From: CAZPEV01 sp964585635
Lineage (GTDB): Bacteria; Zixibacteria; MSB-5A5; GN15; JAAZOE01
Reading direction: 5' to 3'
Assembly (NCBI GenBank): GCA_964585635.1
Contig: CAZPEV010000152.1
Location: 1 to 7,996 of the forward strand
Length of the DNA: 7,996 bases
A program made the position numbers and the translations under genes. Each line of letters starts with the position of its first letter. Positions within the stretch are counted from its first letter, which is position 1. The notes under the pieces are model-generated. The model did not search any database, was not told the DNA's origin, and worked only from the letters and a program-made list of their open reading frames with translations. Of this stretch, positions 7,389-7,996 are shown piece after piece.

Positions 7389-7417
7389 AATATAATCCAT
7401 TGTATGGCGGCGGTCAA
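7389..7417 (-). promoter_or_regulatory. Sigma70-type promoter for rsgA and the downstream minus-strand genes
   Basis: On the minus strand, TTGACC (7412-7417) and TATATT (7389-7394) are separated by exactly 17 bp, each matching 5 of 6 consensus bases. Transcription should begin near 7382, leaving a leader of about 85 nt before the rsgA ATG at 7298. The leader holds no recognisable riboswitch. The rest of the divergent gap (7299-7509) shows no clear plus-strand promoter for secA. A plus-strand TATAAT (7391-7396) overlaps this -10 box but lacks a -35 partner. Confidence 0.7.
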
Positions 7418-7509
7418 CGGGGGGAATGAGGGTCGAAAATGCTTGCACTCAACCCCGGCGCGCCGTTACTTGTGGAAGCATAAAGAACCATTTAGCCATA
7501 AGTTGACCA

Positions 7510-7996
7510 ATGCCAAACCTGATTGAAAAGATATTCGGGACCAAGCACGACCGGGACGTCAAGAGGCTGCAGCCGATCGTGGCCGAGATTAATGAGCATT
7601 TCGCGGCCTTCGAGTCCCTCTCCGAGGATGAATTGACGGCCAAGACGGACGAGTTCAGAACCCGTCTTGAGGCCGGCGAGATGCCGGATGATTTGTTGCC
7701 GGAGGCGTTTGCGGTTGTCAAGCAGGTCTGCCAACGGCTGGTGGGGCAATCCTGGGACGTGGCCGGCATCGCCACGACCTGGGACATGGTGCCGTACGAC
7801 GTCCAGCTCATCGGCGCCGTCGTCCTGCACCAGGGGAAGATCGCCGAGATGGCCACCGGCGAGGGAAAAACGCTGGTGGCGACGATGCCGGTCTACTTGA
7901 ACGCCCTGACCGGAAAAGGGGTGCATATCGTCACGGTCAACGACTACCTGGCCCTGCGCGACAGTCAATGGATGGGCAAGATCTACACCTCCCTGG
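7510..7996 (+). CDS. secA: SecA preprotein translocase ATPase, N-terminal 162 residues (partial at right edge)
   Basis: SecA is the motor that pushes unfolded preproteins through the SecYEG channel. Visible here are the N-terminal helix (MPNLIEKIFGTK), the LSEDELTAKTDEFRTRLEAG segment (37-56), the Walker A motif MATGEGKT (114-121), and VHIVTVNDYLALRDSQWMG (138-156) of nucleotide-binding domain 1. Between FAVV and DVQLIG there are 26 residues, against 13 in E. coli. The inserted stretch ends TWDMVPY, as in Bacteroidetes/Chlorobi-type SecA. The rest of the protein (normally 850-1000 residues or more) is beyond the window. ATG 7510 is the first usable start: an in-frame TGA lies at 7504-7506. 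No clear Shine-Dalgarno sequence precedes it, which is common in Bacteroidetes-like genomes. It is divergent from rsgA. Confidence 0.98.
   Translation, partial: MPNLIEKIFGTKHDRDVKRLQPIVAEINEHFAAFESLSEDELTAKTDEFRTRLEAGEMPDDLLPEAFAVVKQVCQRLVGQSWDVAGIATTWDMVPYDVQLIGAVVLHQGKIAEMATGEGKTLVATMPVYLNALTGKGVHIVTVNDYLALRDSQWMGKIYTSL

Noticed and set aside
7299..7448. A 50-residue N-terminal extension of RsgA.
   Set aside because: It contains the likely promoter, is unlike the family, and a normal-length RsgA begins at 7298.
7456..7465. The 10-bp palindrome CGGCGCGCCG upstream of secA, considered as an operator.
   Set aside because: It is short and made only of G and C; such sites are expected by chance in GC-rich sequence and nothing else supports it.
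7443..7471. TTGCAC-17 bp-TTACTT as a secA promoter.
   Set aside because: The -35 matches only about half of consensus and the -10 lacks the key bases; too weak to call.

Overview
This window is ordinary bacterial chromosome: tightly packed, GC-rich at about 55-60% by eye, with no mobile elements, RNA genes or CRISPR. The best taxonomic clue is the start of SecA at the right edge. It has the run TWDMVPYDVQLIG just before its Walker A motif and about 13 residues more than E. coli SecA there. That form is typical of the Bacteroidetes/Chlorobi (FCB) side of the tree. The MCE protein's C-terminal ending (DNPKKYINFSVELF) is also common in FCB lineages. My guess is an FCB-affiliated candidate phylum such as Zixibacteria or a relative, rather than a proteobacterium; this is inference from a few motifs.

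Five complete genes and one partial gene lie on the minus strand, transcribed right to left. In transcription order they are rsgA (ribosome small-subunit GTPase), an MCE/MlaD-type lipid-transport protein, a GH57 alpha-glucan amylase/glucanotransferase, an MBOAT O-acyltransferase, an SGNH-like partner protein, and the N-terminal 177 residues of an iron-containing alcohol dehydrogenase that runs off the left edge. secA starts on the plus strand at 7510 and runs off the right edge. A 211-bp divergent gap separates secA from rsgA. In it a good sigma70-type promoter (TTGACC, 17 bp, TATATT) faces rsgA. It also shows that rsgA starts at 7298, not at the longest reading frame.

Gene spacing gives two tight pairs. 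The MCE gene stops 2 bp before the GTG start of the GH57 gene, so translation is probably coupled. The MBOAT gene is 27 bp from the SGNH gene, the usual two-component polysaccharide O-acetylation arrangement (compare AlgI with AlgJ/AlgX, or DltB with DltD). Between GH57 and MBOAT sits a strong intergenic inverted repeat, 13-bp arms with one mismatch around a GC-palindromic core. It probably marks a boundary or mRNA-stability element between the two pairs. The dehydrogenase has its own ribosome site and perhaps a weak promoter.

I see no convincing new defence or mobile system. The items most worth a second look are the divergent MBOAT/SGNH pair (odd motifs, no glycan synthase in view), the coupled MCE-GH57 pair without mlaE/mlaF, and the intergenic palindrome.
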